64,000 nucleotides of DNA from Streptomyces sp. NBC_00554 (GTDB taxonomy: Bacteria > Actinomycetota > Actinomycetes > Streptomycetales > Streptomycetaceae): positions 2,480,001 to 2,544,000 of the forward strand of contig NZ_CP107799.1 in NCBI RefSeq assembly GCF_041431135.1, written 5' to 3'. Positions 7,798 to 16,274 of this stretch are shown here, one piece after another. The translations under genes were made by a program, and so were the position numbers. Position 1 is the stretch's first letter. Every line of letters begins with the position of its first letter. The notes under the pieces are model-generated. The model had not been told where the DNA came from. It saw nothing but the letters and a program-made list of their open reading frames with translations, and did no database searches.

Positions 7798-9735
7798 TTA
7801 CGCCGGGTCGAGCGCCCCCGCCTGCCGCGGTCCTGTCGCCTGGCCGTTGATGCGCGGATCGACGGGGCGGCCGACGAAAACCGGGGCGTCCGACTGGTAG
7901 AAGATGTCGATGTCGGCCTCCTCGCCGCCGACGATCAGCGTGTCCCAGGCGCCGCTCTCCTGCAGGGACCGCAGGGTCGACGGAGCGAGGGTGGACAGAT
8001 GGCTGCGCAGTTCCTCGTCGCTGGGCAGTCCGGGGAGGCGGGGGGCGAGGCGCTCGCGGATCGCGCGCATCCTCTCCAGCAAGAGGTCGAGATCGGACCG
8101 CTCGCCGTCGGGTTGGGCGACGGCCCGTTCCCCTTCCATGCTGTCGGCGATGATGTCCTTGATGGCGCGGGTCACGCCTCGTTCGTCGGTGGTGACCATG
8201 GCGTTCCAGGCCCGGCTCTTGTGCCGGTACTGGAGCATGGACATCGCCGCCTCGTGCCGGATGAAGTCGGCGTCGCGCAGCGGACGGCCCTGCCAGACCC
8301 GGCTGAGGGAGCGGGAGAGCGAAACAGCCGAGGCGAGACCGCTGTTGAGGCCGCGCCCGGGCCAGAAGTGGATGGCGTTGGCCGCGTCGCCCAGCAGGAA
8401 GCCGTAGGTTCCGGGGCTGGTGGAGGTAGGGCGGTTGAGCTGGGCCGTGAACCGGGGGCGCTGCACCATGTCCAGCCGGAACGAGGTGATGGCGCTGAGA
8501 TCGTCCTCGGGGACGGCGAACATCTTCAGGCCCTCCTGGATCCGCTTCCACAGCGGCGAACTACGCAGCAGGGCGGGCAGGAACAGGGTCCCATGGGTCG
8601 GGCAGACGAACTCGTTGTCCTCCTGACGGCTCATCAGACAGGGCCGGGCCGCCACACAATCCTCGAAGACCTGCCGGACCGGGTCGATGCCGATCACTGC
8701 GCCGGCCTCCTCGCGGGTCAGCCTCATGTTGAGGAACCCCTCGCCACGCAGCGAGTTGAGCAGGAACCGGTTCTGCGCCACGGTCAGCAGGACGCTCATG
8801 GGGTCCGAGAGCTGGGACTTGACCCGCAGTCCAAGGACCAGGTCCTGAAGGTGCTCCCCGTCGAGGGAGTAGATCGAGGAGTCGGCCGCGCCGAAACGGT
8901 CCGCGAAGTGCTCCCGGGTGCGCGACCCGCCGCCCTCGGCGATCACCAGGACGTGTTCCTGGGAGAGCCGGCGCTGCTGCTCCGACGCATCGAATCGCTT
9001 CGGCACCAGGCGGATCGCGGACTTGGCGTTGGCCAGTTCCAGCAGCTTGTCCTCGATGTAGGCGATCCGGATGTTGCGAGGCGGACGGCCCTCCACCGAG
9101 TCCGGCCCCAGGGGCCACATCTCGGAGAATCCGCCCGCGTCGAACAGCGCCGACTGCATCTCGTCGGTGAGCGCGAGGTACTGACGGCTCTGGGCGGTGA
9201 CGACCTGCATACGCCGGTTGTTGCCGTGGGTCTCGTCCTTCCAGACCACGGTGGAGCCGTTCCTGATCCACCGGCCGTCGTAGACGGTGATGGACGCCTT
9301 CCCCGGCAGGGCGTTCTCCAGCAACAGGGCGAAGGCGAGGCCGACCGGGCCTCCTCCGGACACCGTGACCCGCAACTCGCCCGGGTTCGCAGAGGCGTTG
9401 GCGCGAGGCAGGTCGAGCTGGGAGAGGTCCAGGACCGTCTCCACGGCCTCCTGCGTCTCGAACAGGAAGGTCTCGTCGCCGATGCGTATGGAATCGCCGG
9501 GCACGAGCACGTGACGGGTGACGGGCTGGTCGTTTACAAAGGTGCCGTTCTTGCTGCGGTCGTAGAGGACGAACTCGCCGCCCTCCGCCACGATCTCGGT
9601 GTGCAGACGGGAGGCGCTGACACTGACGATGACCACGTCGTTGTCGCTCTTGCGTCCGAATCGCAGTGGAGCGCTACCCAGAACCGCGCTCTGACCGGCG
9701 AAGGGACCCGTGCGTCCCACAATGACCGACGACAC
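7798..9735 (-). CDS. FHA domain - FAD-dependent monooxygenase fusion
   Basis: A 645-residue protein with two domains. Residues 1-95 are a forkhead-associated domain with all phosphothreonine-binding hallmarks: FGR (Arg28), SRLH (Ser42, His45) and NGTFVN (Asn63-Gly64-Thr65). Residues ~120-500 are an FAD-binding monooxygenase/halogenase-like fold: dinucleotide motif SGGGPVGLAFALLLE (GxGxxG at 127-132) and the ribityl-binding motif LLGDAANAIHFWPGRGLNSG (Gly449-Asp450). The remaining ~145 residues include charged helices (LLLERMRAIRERLAPRL) and an acidic end segment. It starts with GTG preceded by AAGGAG, 6 bases away. The neighbouring upstream gene on the same strand, 243 bp away, encodes a membrane Ser/Thr kinase, a plausible supplier of the phosphothreonine ligand. 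FHA fused to a flavin monooxygenase is unusual; the substrate is unknown. Confidence 0.92.
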   Translation of the reverse strand: MSSVIVGRTGPFAGQSAVLGSAPLRFGRKSDNDVVIVSVSASRLHTEIVAEGGEFVLYDRSKNGTFVNDQPVTRHVLVPGDSIRIGDETFLFETQEAVETVLDLSQLDLPRANASANPGELRVTVSGGGPVGLAFALLLENALPGKASITVYDGRWIRNGSTVVWKDETHGNNRRMQVVTAQSRQYLALTDEMQSALFDAGGFSEMWPLGPDSVEGRPPRNIRIAYIEDKLLELANAKSAIRLVPKRFDASEQQRRLSQEHVLVIAEGGGSRTREHFADRFGAADSSIYSLDGEHLQDLVLGLRVKSQLSDPMSVLLTVAQNRFLLNSLRGEGFLNMRLTREEAGAVIGIDPVRQVFEDCVAARPCLMSRQEDNEFVCPTHGTLFLPALLRSSPLWKRIQEGLKMFAVPEDDLSAITSFRLDMVQRPRFTAQLNRPTSTSPGTYGFLLGDAANAIHFWPGRGLNSGLASAVSLSRSLSRVWQGRPLRDADFIRHEAAMSMLQYRHKSRAWNAMVTTDERGVTRAIKDIIADSMEGERAVAQPDGERSDLDLLLERMRAIRERLAPRLPGLPSDEELRSHLSTLAPSTLRSLQESGAWDTLIVGGEEADIDIFYQSDAPVFVGRPVDPRINGQATGPRQAGALDPA

Positions 9736-9978
9736 AGAAACTCCTTGCGAACGTCTCGGGTGCGGCAGAGGAACCGCGCCCTGCGGTTGATCCGCTACGA
9801 GAGTGGGAGCCGTACGTCACTCCCACCGAACTCCGGTCCAGTGGGGCTCACTTGACCGGTGATGTCCGAGTCGGCCAACTTCGGTCCGACTCGTGCTTGT
9901 TGCAGTATGGCCGATGCGCGGGGATGACTAGGCCGCTCCGCGTCGGCCTTGACGCCCGGTTGACCAGCCGCCGTTCGT

Positions 9979-11763
9979 CTAGGAGCAAGTCACCGAGAAC
10001 GGCACCGAGTTGGACACCGCCTCGAACGGTGAGCGGATCTCCACGGCCATCTCGCTGCGGAGGGTTCCGGACTGTGCGTACGTCGACAGCCGCACCGTCT
10101 CCTTATGGGTGCGGGGGCCGCCGTCCGGGAACGACAGCGTCCGCCACTGCCGGTCGATCACGGACCCGTTGGTCGAGACCCACCGGTACGAGAACTGGAA
10201 GGGCAGCTCGGACACCGTGAAGGTCGCGGTGAACCAGGGGGCCTGCGAGTCCGCCGGAGGGCAGTCGCCGGCGTACGTGGTCGCGCCCCCGGTCGCGGTG
10301 ACCGAGACGGGCTGCTCGGCAGTGTCGTCCGACCCGCTGCTAGCCGCCCCGGAGGAAGAGGCCTGCGCCTGCCCCGTGGGCGAGCTGCTGCCCTTGCTGC
10401 CCTCATCGTCGCCGCCGCCGAGCACATAGCCCAGGCCGCCCACGAGCAGCGCGAGCACGACCGCTCCCGCCGCGTACCCGATGAGCCGTCTCCCCTTCGT
10501 GGGGCCGCGACCGGTCGCTTCGGCGTCCCCGGGCTCGAGCACCACCGGCGAGGCGAGCATCGCGGAAGCGGCCGTGGGCACGGGCCCTGACACCGGGCCT
10601 GCCGTCTCGGCGGTGACCGCGGGCGCTGCACTGGGAAGCGGGGGTTGTGCCTGGGCGGTGGGGGCGTCGGGTGGTGCCGCGTCCGTGGGTACGACGACCG
10701 TGGCGGTGGGGGTGTCAGCCGTGGGTGCCGCCGTGTCCCCGGCGTCCGTGCCGCCTTCCGGGACAGGCGAGGACGCCGAGACGGTCGGTGCCCCGGCCGT
10801 GGCCGTGGGCACGGTCTCCCCGAGAGGGGACTCGGCGGTGGGCAGCTCCTCGGCGGCCGCTGTGGGCAGTGGGGCGGACGGCGTGGTGGACGGCGTGGCC
10901 GTGTCGGCGCCCGAGGCGCCGTCAGCACCAGCCAGGCGCAGCTCCTGCTCGGCCTGTTCGGCCGACATCCGTTCGTCGGGGTCCTTGCGCATCAGGCCTT
11001 CGATGACGGACGCGAGGGGTCCGGCCCGATGCGGCGGGGGCAACTCGTCGTCGACGATGGCACGCAGGGTGCTCAGCGCGGTGGTCCGACGGAAGGGCGA
11101 ACGGCCCTGGACGGCCGCGTAGAGCAACGCTCCGAGAGACCACAGGTCCGACGCGGGGCCGGGGTTCCGGCCCAGTGCCCGCTCCGGCGCCAGGTACTCG
11201 GGAGAGCCGACGAGCTCACCGGTCATCGTCAGCGCGGAATCCCCCTCCACGGTGGCGATGCCGAAGTCGGTGAGCACCACCCTGCCGTCGTCCGCGAGCA
11301 GGACGTTGGCGGGTTTCACGTCGCGGTGCAGCACTCCGGCGCCATGCGCCGCGCGCAGCGCGGCCAGCACTTCGGCGCCAATGCGCGCGGTTTCCCTCGG
11401 CGTGAGGGCACCCTGGGAGCCGATCGCGTCGGCCAGCGACCGGCCGCGGACGAACTCCATGACGATCCAGGGTCGTCCGTCGTCGGTGGCGACGTCGTGG
11501 ACGGTCACCACACCGCGAGCACTGATGCGCGCCGCCGCCCAGGCCTCCCGCTCCAGGCGGGTGTACATCCGCTCGACCTGCGCCACGGTCTGTCCGACGG
11601 GAGCGCGTACCTCCTTGACGGCGACCTCGCGGTGCAGCACCTCGTCGCGGGCGCGCCACACGGTGCCCATGCCGCCCTCGCCGAGAACGGACAGCAAGCG
11701 GTAGCGACCGGCGACCAGCCGTTCGGCACCCGCGTCCGGCGACGCGGTGTTCTGTTGTGGCAT
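9979..11763 (-). CDS. membrane-anchored PknB-type Ser/Thr protein kinase
   Basis: A 594-residue Hanks-type kinase. The catalytic domain spans ~20-285: glycine loop GEGGMG (28-33), invariant Lys50, catalytic HRDVKP (146-151), DFG (166-168), and activation loop EGDSALTMTGELVGSPEYLAPE with phosphorylatable Thr/Ser. A Thr/Pro/Ala-rich linker of ~150 residues follows, then one membrane helix (YAAGAVVLALLVGGLGYVLGG). A ~130-residue extracytoplasmic domain ends with a conserved Cys pair (DCPPAD ... VTCS). There are no PASTA repeats. The start at 11763 has AAGGAG 10 bases upstream; the longer frame to 11904 adds a non-coding-looking extension. It is likely to signal to the adjacent FHA protein. A weak hairpin (CGAGTCGG 9867-9874 / CCGACTCG 9886-9893) lies beyond its stop. 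Confidence 0.95.
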   Translation of the reverse strand: MPQQNTASPDAGAERLVAGRYRLLSVLGEGGMGTVWRARDEVLHREVAVKEVRAPVGQTVAQVERMYTRLEREAWAAARISARGVVTVHDVATDDGRPWIVMEFVRGRSLADAIGSQGALTPRETARIGAEVLAALRAAHGAGVLHRDVKPANVLLADDGRVVLTDFGIATVEGDSALTMTGELVGSPEYLAPERALGRNPGPASDLWSLGALLYAAVQGRSPFRRTTALSTLRAIVDDELPPPHRAGPLASVIEGLMRKDPDERMSAEQAEQELRLAGADGASGADTATPSTTPSAPLPTAAAEELPTAESPLGETVPTATAGAPTVSASSPVPEGGTDAGDTAAPTADTPTATVVVPTDAAPPDAPTAQAQPPLPSAAPAVTAETAGPVSGPVPTAASAMLASPVVLEPGDAEATGRGPTKGRRLIGYAAGAVVLALLVGGLGYVLGGGDDEGSKGSSSPTGQAQASSSGAASSGSDDTAEQPVSVTATGGATTYAGDCPPADSQAPWFTATFTVSELPFQFSYRWVSTNGSVIDRQWRTLSFPDGGPRTHKETVRLSTYAQSGTLRSEMAVEIRSPFEAVSNSVPFSVTCS

Positions 11764-12040
11764 GAGGGCCCTGCTCCTTGTCCCTTGCGAACGGCCGAGG
11801 AGTGGCGACGCCCCCGTCGGATCCGTGGTCTGCCGGGGCGGTTGCCTTCGGTTCGGCCACGGCCGGACGACCCGCCGGACACAGCCCTTGGACAGTATGA
11901 TCAAACACCTGAAGTTCGTGAAGTGCGGACCTGGACAAGCGCCCGTACTACCGCTCGCTGTAGGGAAGTTGTGACGTCGCGGCGGTCATACCGTCGACTT
12001 CTCTGCGAGCCCCTGGCCTCCGCTCGGCCGCGCGGGCCGC

Positions 12041-12107
12041 GTGACCCCGCTTGACCGAACAGGGTGACCCGTTGACCAAACAGGGTGACCCGCTTGACCG
12101 GAAGCGG
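12041..12107. promoter_or_regulatory. three tandem ~22-bp repeats with six TGACC units upstream of the sulfatase gene
   Basis: Three consecutive units (12041-12063, 12064-12084, 12085-12107) share the pattern GTGACCCG-TTGACC-AACAGG. TGACC therefore occurs six times, at 12042, 12052, 12065, 12073, 12086 and 12095, on average once per ~10.6 bp or one helical turn. This phasing is typical of direct-repeat binding by OmpR/PhoP-type response regulators. The block lies in the 463-bp gap (11764-12226) between the divergent kinase and sulfatase genes. I see no gene in the rest of that gap. Confidence 0.6.
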
Positions 12108-12226
12108 ACCCGGGTGATTGAACGGGGGCCGTCAGGGTGCCGTACACAATTGCAGGCGCACCGCCCTCATGTGTTCGGGGCCGATCCGCCGCACCAGCAC
12201 AGTGTTTCGCACGGAAGGACCGCCGG

Positions 12227-14116
12227 GTGTCATCCCACAGCAGCTCTCGACAGCTACCGAAAACGAGCGAGCCGACGGATGAGACGCAGGCGCCTCCGGA
12301 TGAGGCACTGACGCCGGAAGAGGGGCTGACGCCCGAGCAGGGGCCGACGCCGGAGGCCGCCGGTGAGACCCCTGCGGACAACGCACCGGAGACCGCTGCC
12401 CAAACCACCGACGAGCCCACGCCGGAGGTGGCCCCGGGTCTCGATCGACGAGGATGGCGCATCTGGCGTGGGTGGCGTGACAGGTACCCCGTCGCCGCGA
12501 AGGCGGTGTCGTGGACCGTCAACACCCTCGCCGCCGCACTCGTGCTGTTCACCCTGCTCATGTCGAACAACGCCGCCGGCGTGACGCCCATCGCCTTCGT
12601 ACGCATCCCGGTCGAGGCGATCTTCGGCGCCGCTGTGCTGATCGTCCTGCCGCGCAGGCCGCGCGTCGTCGTGGCGTCGCTGCTTGGGCTGGTCGTCGGA
12701 GTGCAGCTGATCCTGAACGTCCTCGACATGGGGTTCAAGGAATATCTCGGGCGGGACTTCAACCTGGTCCTCGACTGGACCCTGTTCGACGACGCGCACA
12801 CCTATCTCAAGGACACGATCGGCGCGAAGGGCACGCTCGGCCTCGTCGTCGCGATCATTGTCCTCGTCCTTGTCGTGCTCGTCGTCACGGTGCTGGCGGT
12901 CGTCCGGCTGGGCAACGTCATGGCCCGGCACACCACCACCGCGACCCGCACGACCCTGGTGTTCGCCACCGTCTGGGTCACGTGCGCGGCCCTCGGCGTG
13001 CAGTTCACCGCCGACATGCCGGTCGCCGCCGAGCGCTCGGCCCACCTCGCCCATATCCGGGTGAAGGCGGTGCAGTCGACCCTGCGGGACGAGGCGGAGT
13101 TCGCCAAGGTGGCCAAGAAGGACGTCTTCGCCAACACCCCGCCGGACCAGCTCCTTACCGACCTGCGCGGCAAGGACATGATGATCACCTTCATCGAGAG
13201 CTACGGCCGCAGCGCGATCGAGGACCCGCTCATCTCGCCGGGGGTGAACGCGACCCTCACAACAGAGAACGAGAAGCTGGAGAAGGCGGGGTTCGCGGCG
13301 GAGAGCGGCTGGCTCACCTCGGCGACGTACGGCGGAAGCAGCTGGCTGGGTCACTCCACCTTCCTGTCGGGCCTGTGGATCAACAACCAGCAGCGCTACC
13401 GCACGGTCACCAACGGCGATCACATGACCCTCACCAGCGCCTTCCAGAAGACGGGCGCCTGGCGCACGGTCGGCATCATGCCGGGCGTCCAGAAGACCTG
13501 GCCGGAGGCGAAGTTCTTCGGCCTCGACAACGTCTACGACTCCAAACACCTCGGTTACGAGGGGCCCAAGTTCAGCTGGTCGCCCATGCCCGACCAGTTC
13601 GCCCTGGCCTCGTTCGAACGCCTGGAGCACGGCAAGAAGCAGGACAAGCCCCTGATGTCGGAGATCATCCTGACCTCCAGCCACCAGCCCTGGGGGCCCA
13701 TCCCCAAGACGGTCCCCCAGGACCAGCTCGGCGACGGCTCGATCTTCGACGCCATCGAGAAGGAGGGCACCGACCCGTCGGAGCTTCTCACCAACTCCAC
13801 CAGGTCGAAGGAGGAGTACGGCAAGTCCATCCAGTACTCGGTGACCAGCCTCATCGACTACCTGGTGAAGTACGGCAACGACAACACCGTGCTCATCTTC
13901 CTCGGCGACCACCAGCCCATCGCCCGGGTCAGCGGCAACAACGCCAGCCGTGACGTGCCGGTCTCCATCGTCGCCAAGGACCCGAAGGTCCTCGACAAGA
14001 TCGCCGACTGGGGCTGGACGGACGGGCTGCAGCCCGGAAAGAGCACCCCGGTCTGGAAGATGAGCGACTTCCGCGACCGGTTCCTGACGGCGTACGGTTC
14101 CACGCCGACCCCGTGA
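12227..14116 (+). CDS. LTA-synthase-like sulfatase/phosphoglycerol transferase family membrane protein
   Basis: A 629-residue protein. The first ~75 residues are a cytoplasmic Pro/Glu/Thr-rich tail with repeated (L)TPEEGLTPEQGPTPE. Four membrane helices follow (VSWTVNTLAAALVLFTLLM, IPVEAIFGAAVLIVLP, a helix ending VGVQLILNVLD, and a Val/Leu-rich helix before VVRLGNVM), plus a fifth near VFATVWVTCAALGVQ. A large extracytoplasmic alkaline-phosphatase-superfamily domain (~270-629) follows: DMMITFIESYGRSAI, LTSATYGGSSWLGHSTFLSGLW and VLIFLGDHQPIARV. This matches lipoteichoic-acid synthase-like enzymes, which transfer phosphoglycerol-type groups to cell-envelope polymers. The GTG at 12227 is chosen for the GGAAGGA site just upstream; the frame open from 12137 lacks one. 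The nearby CDP-alcohol phosphatidyltransferase supports an envelope role. Confidence 0.85.
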   Translation: MSSHSSSRQLPKTSEPTDETQAPPDEALTPEEGLTPEQGPTPEAAGETPADNAPETAAQTTDEPTPEVAPGLDRRGWRIWRGWRDRYPVAAKAVSWTVNTLAAALVLFTLLMSNNAAGVTPIAFVRIPVEAIFGAAVLIVLPRRPRVVVASLLGLVVGVQLILNVLDMGFKEYLGRDFNLVLDWTLFDDAHTYLKDTIGAKGTLGLVVAIIVLVLVVLVVTVLAVVRLGNVMARHTTTATRTTLVFATVWVTCAALGVQFTADMPVAAERSAHLAHIRVKAVQSTLRDEAEFAKVAKKDVFANTPPDQLLTDLRGKDMMITFIESYGRSAIEDPLISPGVNATLTTENEKLEKAGFAAESGWLTSATYGGSSWLGHSTFLSGLWINNQQRYRTVTNGDHMTLTSAFQKTGAWRTVGIMPGVQKTWPEAKFFGLDNVYDSKHLGYEGPKFSWSPMPDQFALASFERLEHGKKQDKPLMSEIILTSSHQPWGPIPKTVPQDQLGDGSIFDAIEKEGTDPSELLTNSTRSKEEYGKSIQYSVTSLIDYLVKYGNDNTVLIFLGDHQPIARVSGNNASRDVPVSIVAKDPKVLDKIADWGWTDGLQPGKSTPVWKMSDFRDRFLTAYGSTPTP

Positions 14117-14249
14117 TGACGAATCGGACGCCAAGCCCGAGACCGCGCTGCCCCCGAGAAGCCACCTGACGCTCAACACATCCGAGTTGATGGAATACCC
14201 GAATACTCACGGCCGTTTCGAGCGTCGGTCGGCGCGTCAACTTCGGGCA

Positions 14250-14277
14250 TTGCGCGACGTCCACGCCGGGGTATAAT
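14250..14277 (+). promoter_or_regulatory. promoter with perfect TATAAT, giving a leaderless mRNA
   Basis: TATAAT (14272-14277) is the full -10 consensus. A -35-like TTGCGC (14250-14255) lies 16 bp upstream. The ATG of the FkbM gene begins 6 bases after the last T of the -10, so transcription should start at or next to the start codon. Confidence 0.75.
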
Positions 14278-14282
14278 CCCAT

Positions 14283-15074
14283 ATGAACGTAAACCGTGGC
14301 GCGTTGGAATCCCTCAAGGCCGATCCGGCTGCTTCTTCTATCCGCCGGTCGCTCGAGTTCTACTACGGAAACGCCGGCCAAGACGTGGCGATGGACGCTT
14401 TCTACGGCCAGTTCGTGAAGCCCGGCGACCTCGTTTTCGACATTGGTGCCCACGTCGGTGATCGCATCGGCAGTTTTCGTCGTCTAGGTGCACGTGTGAC
14501 GGCAGTTGAGCCGCAACCACTGTGCATCCGGGCCATCCGAGAAATCTATGCCGGTGACGAAGACGTGGTGTTGGTCGAAGCCGTGTGCGGTGCACACGGA
14601 GGAGCCACGAAGTTCTATGTCAACTCGGCGAATCCCACCGTTTCCACAGCATCGGCGGAATTCGTGAAAGCCGCTGATGGAGCGAGCGGCTGGCAGGACC
14701 AGGTATGGGACGCGGAGATGGACGTGTCGGTCGTCACGCTCGACGATCTCATTCGAACCTACGGTACGCCCGCGTTCGTCAAGGTCGATGTCGAAGGTTT
14801 CGAAGCCGCAGTGCTGGACGGCCTCAACCACGCGTTGCCCGCACTGTCATTCGAGTTCACGACGATCGAACGTTCAGTGGCGCAGCGCTGCCTCGACCGC
14901 GTGACCGGACTGGGGTTCGAGCTCTTCAATCTGTCCATGGGAGAGAGCATGAACCTGGAGTTCGACGACTGGGTTTCGTCGGAGACGATGGCCGCTCATA
15001 TTCTGGCGCTTCCGCATGAGGCCAACGCCGGCGACATCTACTGCCTGTCACTGCCGAGCGCAAGTCAGTTGTAA
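14283..15074 (+). CDS. FkbM family SAM-dependent methyltransferase
   Basis: A 263-residue class I methyltransferase. SAM-binding motif I is DLVFDIGAHVGDRIGSF (residues ~50-66), motif II is VTAVEPQPLCIRAI, and the family-specific DVEGFEAAVLDGL segment follows VDVSVVTLDDLI. FkbM enzymes O-methylate sugars or polyketides. There is no Shine-Dalgarno sequence; the -10 element sits directly before the ATG. The base composition is visibly less GC-rich than the neighbours, with more A/T third positions, suggesting more recent acquisition. It lies between the LTA-synthase-like gene and a convergent CDP-alcohol phosphatidyltransferase, so modification of an envelope glycan is possible but unproven. Confidence 0.9.
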   Translation: MNVNRGALESLKADPAASSIRRSLEFYYGNAGQDVAMDAFYGQFVKPGDLVFDIGAHVGDRIGSFRRLGARVTAVEPQPLCIRAIREIYAGDEDVVLVEAVCGAHGGATKFYVNSANPTVSTASAEFVKAADGASGWQDQVWDAEMDVSVVTLDDLIRTYGTPAFVKVDVEGFEAAVLDGLNHALPALSFEFTTIERSVAQRCLDRVTGLGFELFNLSMGESMNLEFDDWVSSETMAAHILALPHEANAGDIYCLSLPSASQL

Positions 15075-15078
15075 CGAA

Positions 15079-15822
15079 TTAGTTGTAACTGAATTCCCTC
15101 ACGCGCTTCAGCGCCGACTGTCGCCACAGATACCCGACATCGATGCCGAACGACCAGACCAGCGTACCGATCGAGACCGCGACGCAGGCTTGGGCCATTG
15201 GCGTGGGAAGGAGACCTGCACTGGCGACAACCAGTACAACTCCTTGTGATGCGGCCACAACTTTTCGGGACATCCGGAAGGGCAGCGGGGCATCCAGCCA
15301 CGGCATCACCCGTGATGCCAGTACGAAGGCGTAGCGGAAAAGCCCGATCGTAACGGCCCACCAACCGAGAGATGTCCCGAGGTAGATACTCAGGACAATC
15401 GCCAGGACGGAGTCCGCCTCCATGTCGAACCGTGCACCGAATCTCGACGCGGTTCCTGTGCGGCGGGCCACCTGACCGTCTCCGGCATCGAGAATCAAGG
15501 ACACCGCAGCCAATCCGATCAGTACTGCCCGATGCTCGTCTCCGACAACGGCGTCGGCCACAAGAGCGGCTACACCACCGGTCAGGATCAACCGGCAAAA
15601 GGTGACGCTGTCAGCGGGCCCCCATTGGCGAACGTCAGGATGTTGCAGGGCGCGGGAGAGCAGGACCCACGTGGCAACGGAATATCCCAGTCCGATGAGC
15701 CAACCGGCTGCACCGAGCCCCACCGACGCCGCCAGCGAAAACAGAACCGCCGCCTGGGCCAGGACGCCCAGAGCCGGCGGGTAGATCCGGAGATCTACTG
15801 CTCGCTGTCCGAGATCCGTCAC
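15079..15822 (-). CDS. CDP-alcohol phosphatidyltransferase family membrane protein
   Basis: A 247-residue integral membrane enzyme. The full family signature DG-x2-AR-x8-G-x3-D-x3-D is present in DAGDGQVARRTGTASRFGAR followed by FDMEAD. The four Asp residues bind the divalent metal and CDP-alcohol. About six hydrophobic segments surround it. The reaction transfers a phosphatidyl-type group from a CDP-alcohol to an acceptor alcohol with release of CMP. I chose the GTG at 15822, which has a near-ideal AGGAGGA 5 bases upstream; the frame open to 16200 is not credible as protein. It is convergent with the FkbM gene with 4 bases between stops. The acceptor is unknown. Confidence 0.9.
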   Translation of the reverse strand: MTDLGQRAVDLRIYPPALGVLAQAAVLFSLAASVGLGAAGWLIGLGYSVATWVLLSRALQHPDVRQWGPADSVTFCRLILTGGVAALVADAVVGDEHRAVLIGLAAVSLILDAGDGQVARRTGTASRFGARFDMEADSVLAIVLSIYLGTSLGWWAVTIGLFRYAFVLASRVMPWLDAPLPFRMSRKVVAASQGVVLVVASAGLLPTPMAQACVAVSIGTLVWSFGIDVGYLWRQSALKRVREFSYN

Positions 15823-16274
15823 TATTCCTCCTGAAGACCACCCGTCAACACGGCCCGGTATTGGCGCCGTGCCCTGATCAATACGTCCGCCGACGGCACA
15901 GAGTTCAGCTGACGCACAGGCATTTGACTGTTTTCTGTCCCGGGAGCCCGTCGCCGACGGGGAGCAGGCCCATCGGAGGCGAGTACTGCCCCCGGCCCGT
16001 CCCTGCCACCACGGGGTGAGAGAGCAGAGAGTAGGCCCACCAGGGCCAACAAAAGCGGTACGACGGCGAGTCGGCCCCTCGGCCGAGGTACACGGATGCG
16101 GCAGGCAGCGGTACGTCCCCGCCATGCCGAGCAGCAACGAGAAGGGGCGCTTCCCACCTTGCTCCGAGCAAGGTGGGAAGCGCCCCTTCCACCGTGGCAA
16201 CCAGTCAGAACCTGCGTCAGACGTCGCCAGTAACGCGCACGGCGCACATTACGTACACCACCTAAAACAGCAGG
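15823..16274. other. 452-bp intergenic region with no recognised gene
   Basis: This region separates two minus-strand genes. Open frames here have no ribosome site and poor codon bias. The only strong element is the 49-bp hairpin at 16141-16189. The promoter for the CDP-alcohol gene should lie in 15823-15950; TATTGAT on the minus strand near 15875 is a possible -10 without a good -35. Confidence 0.6.
16141..16189 (-). terminator. 24-bp perfect hairpin terminator
   Basis: Arms 16141-16164 and 16166-16189 are exact reverse complements separated by one base, giving a 49-bp near-palindrome. It lies 86 bp beyond the stop of the RNA methyltransferase gene on the minus strand. The symmetry would let it stop transcription in both directions. 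Confidence 0.8.

Noticed and set aside
15823..16247. Possible N-terminal extension or separate gene upstream of the CDP-alcohol phosphatidyltransferase
   Set aside because: No ribosome site, irregular codon bias, and the GTG at 15822 has an ideal AGGAGGA; the frame crosses the 49-bp hairpin.
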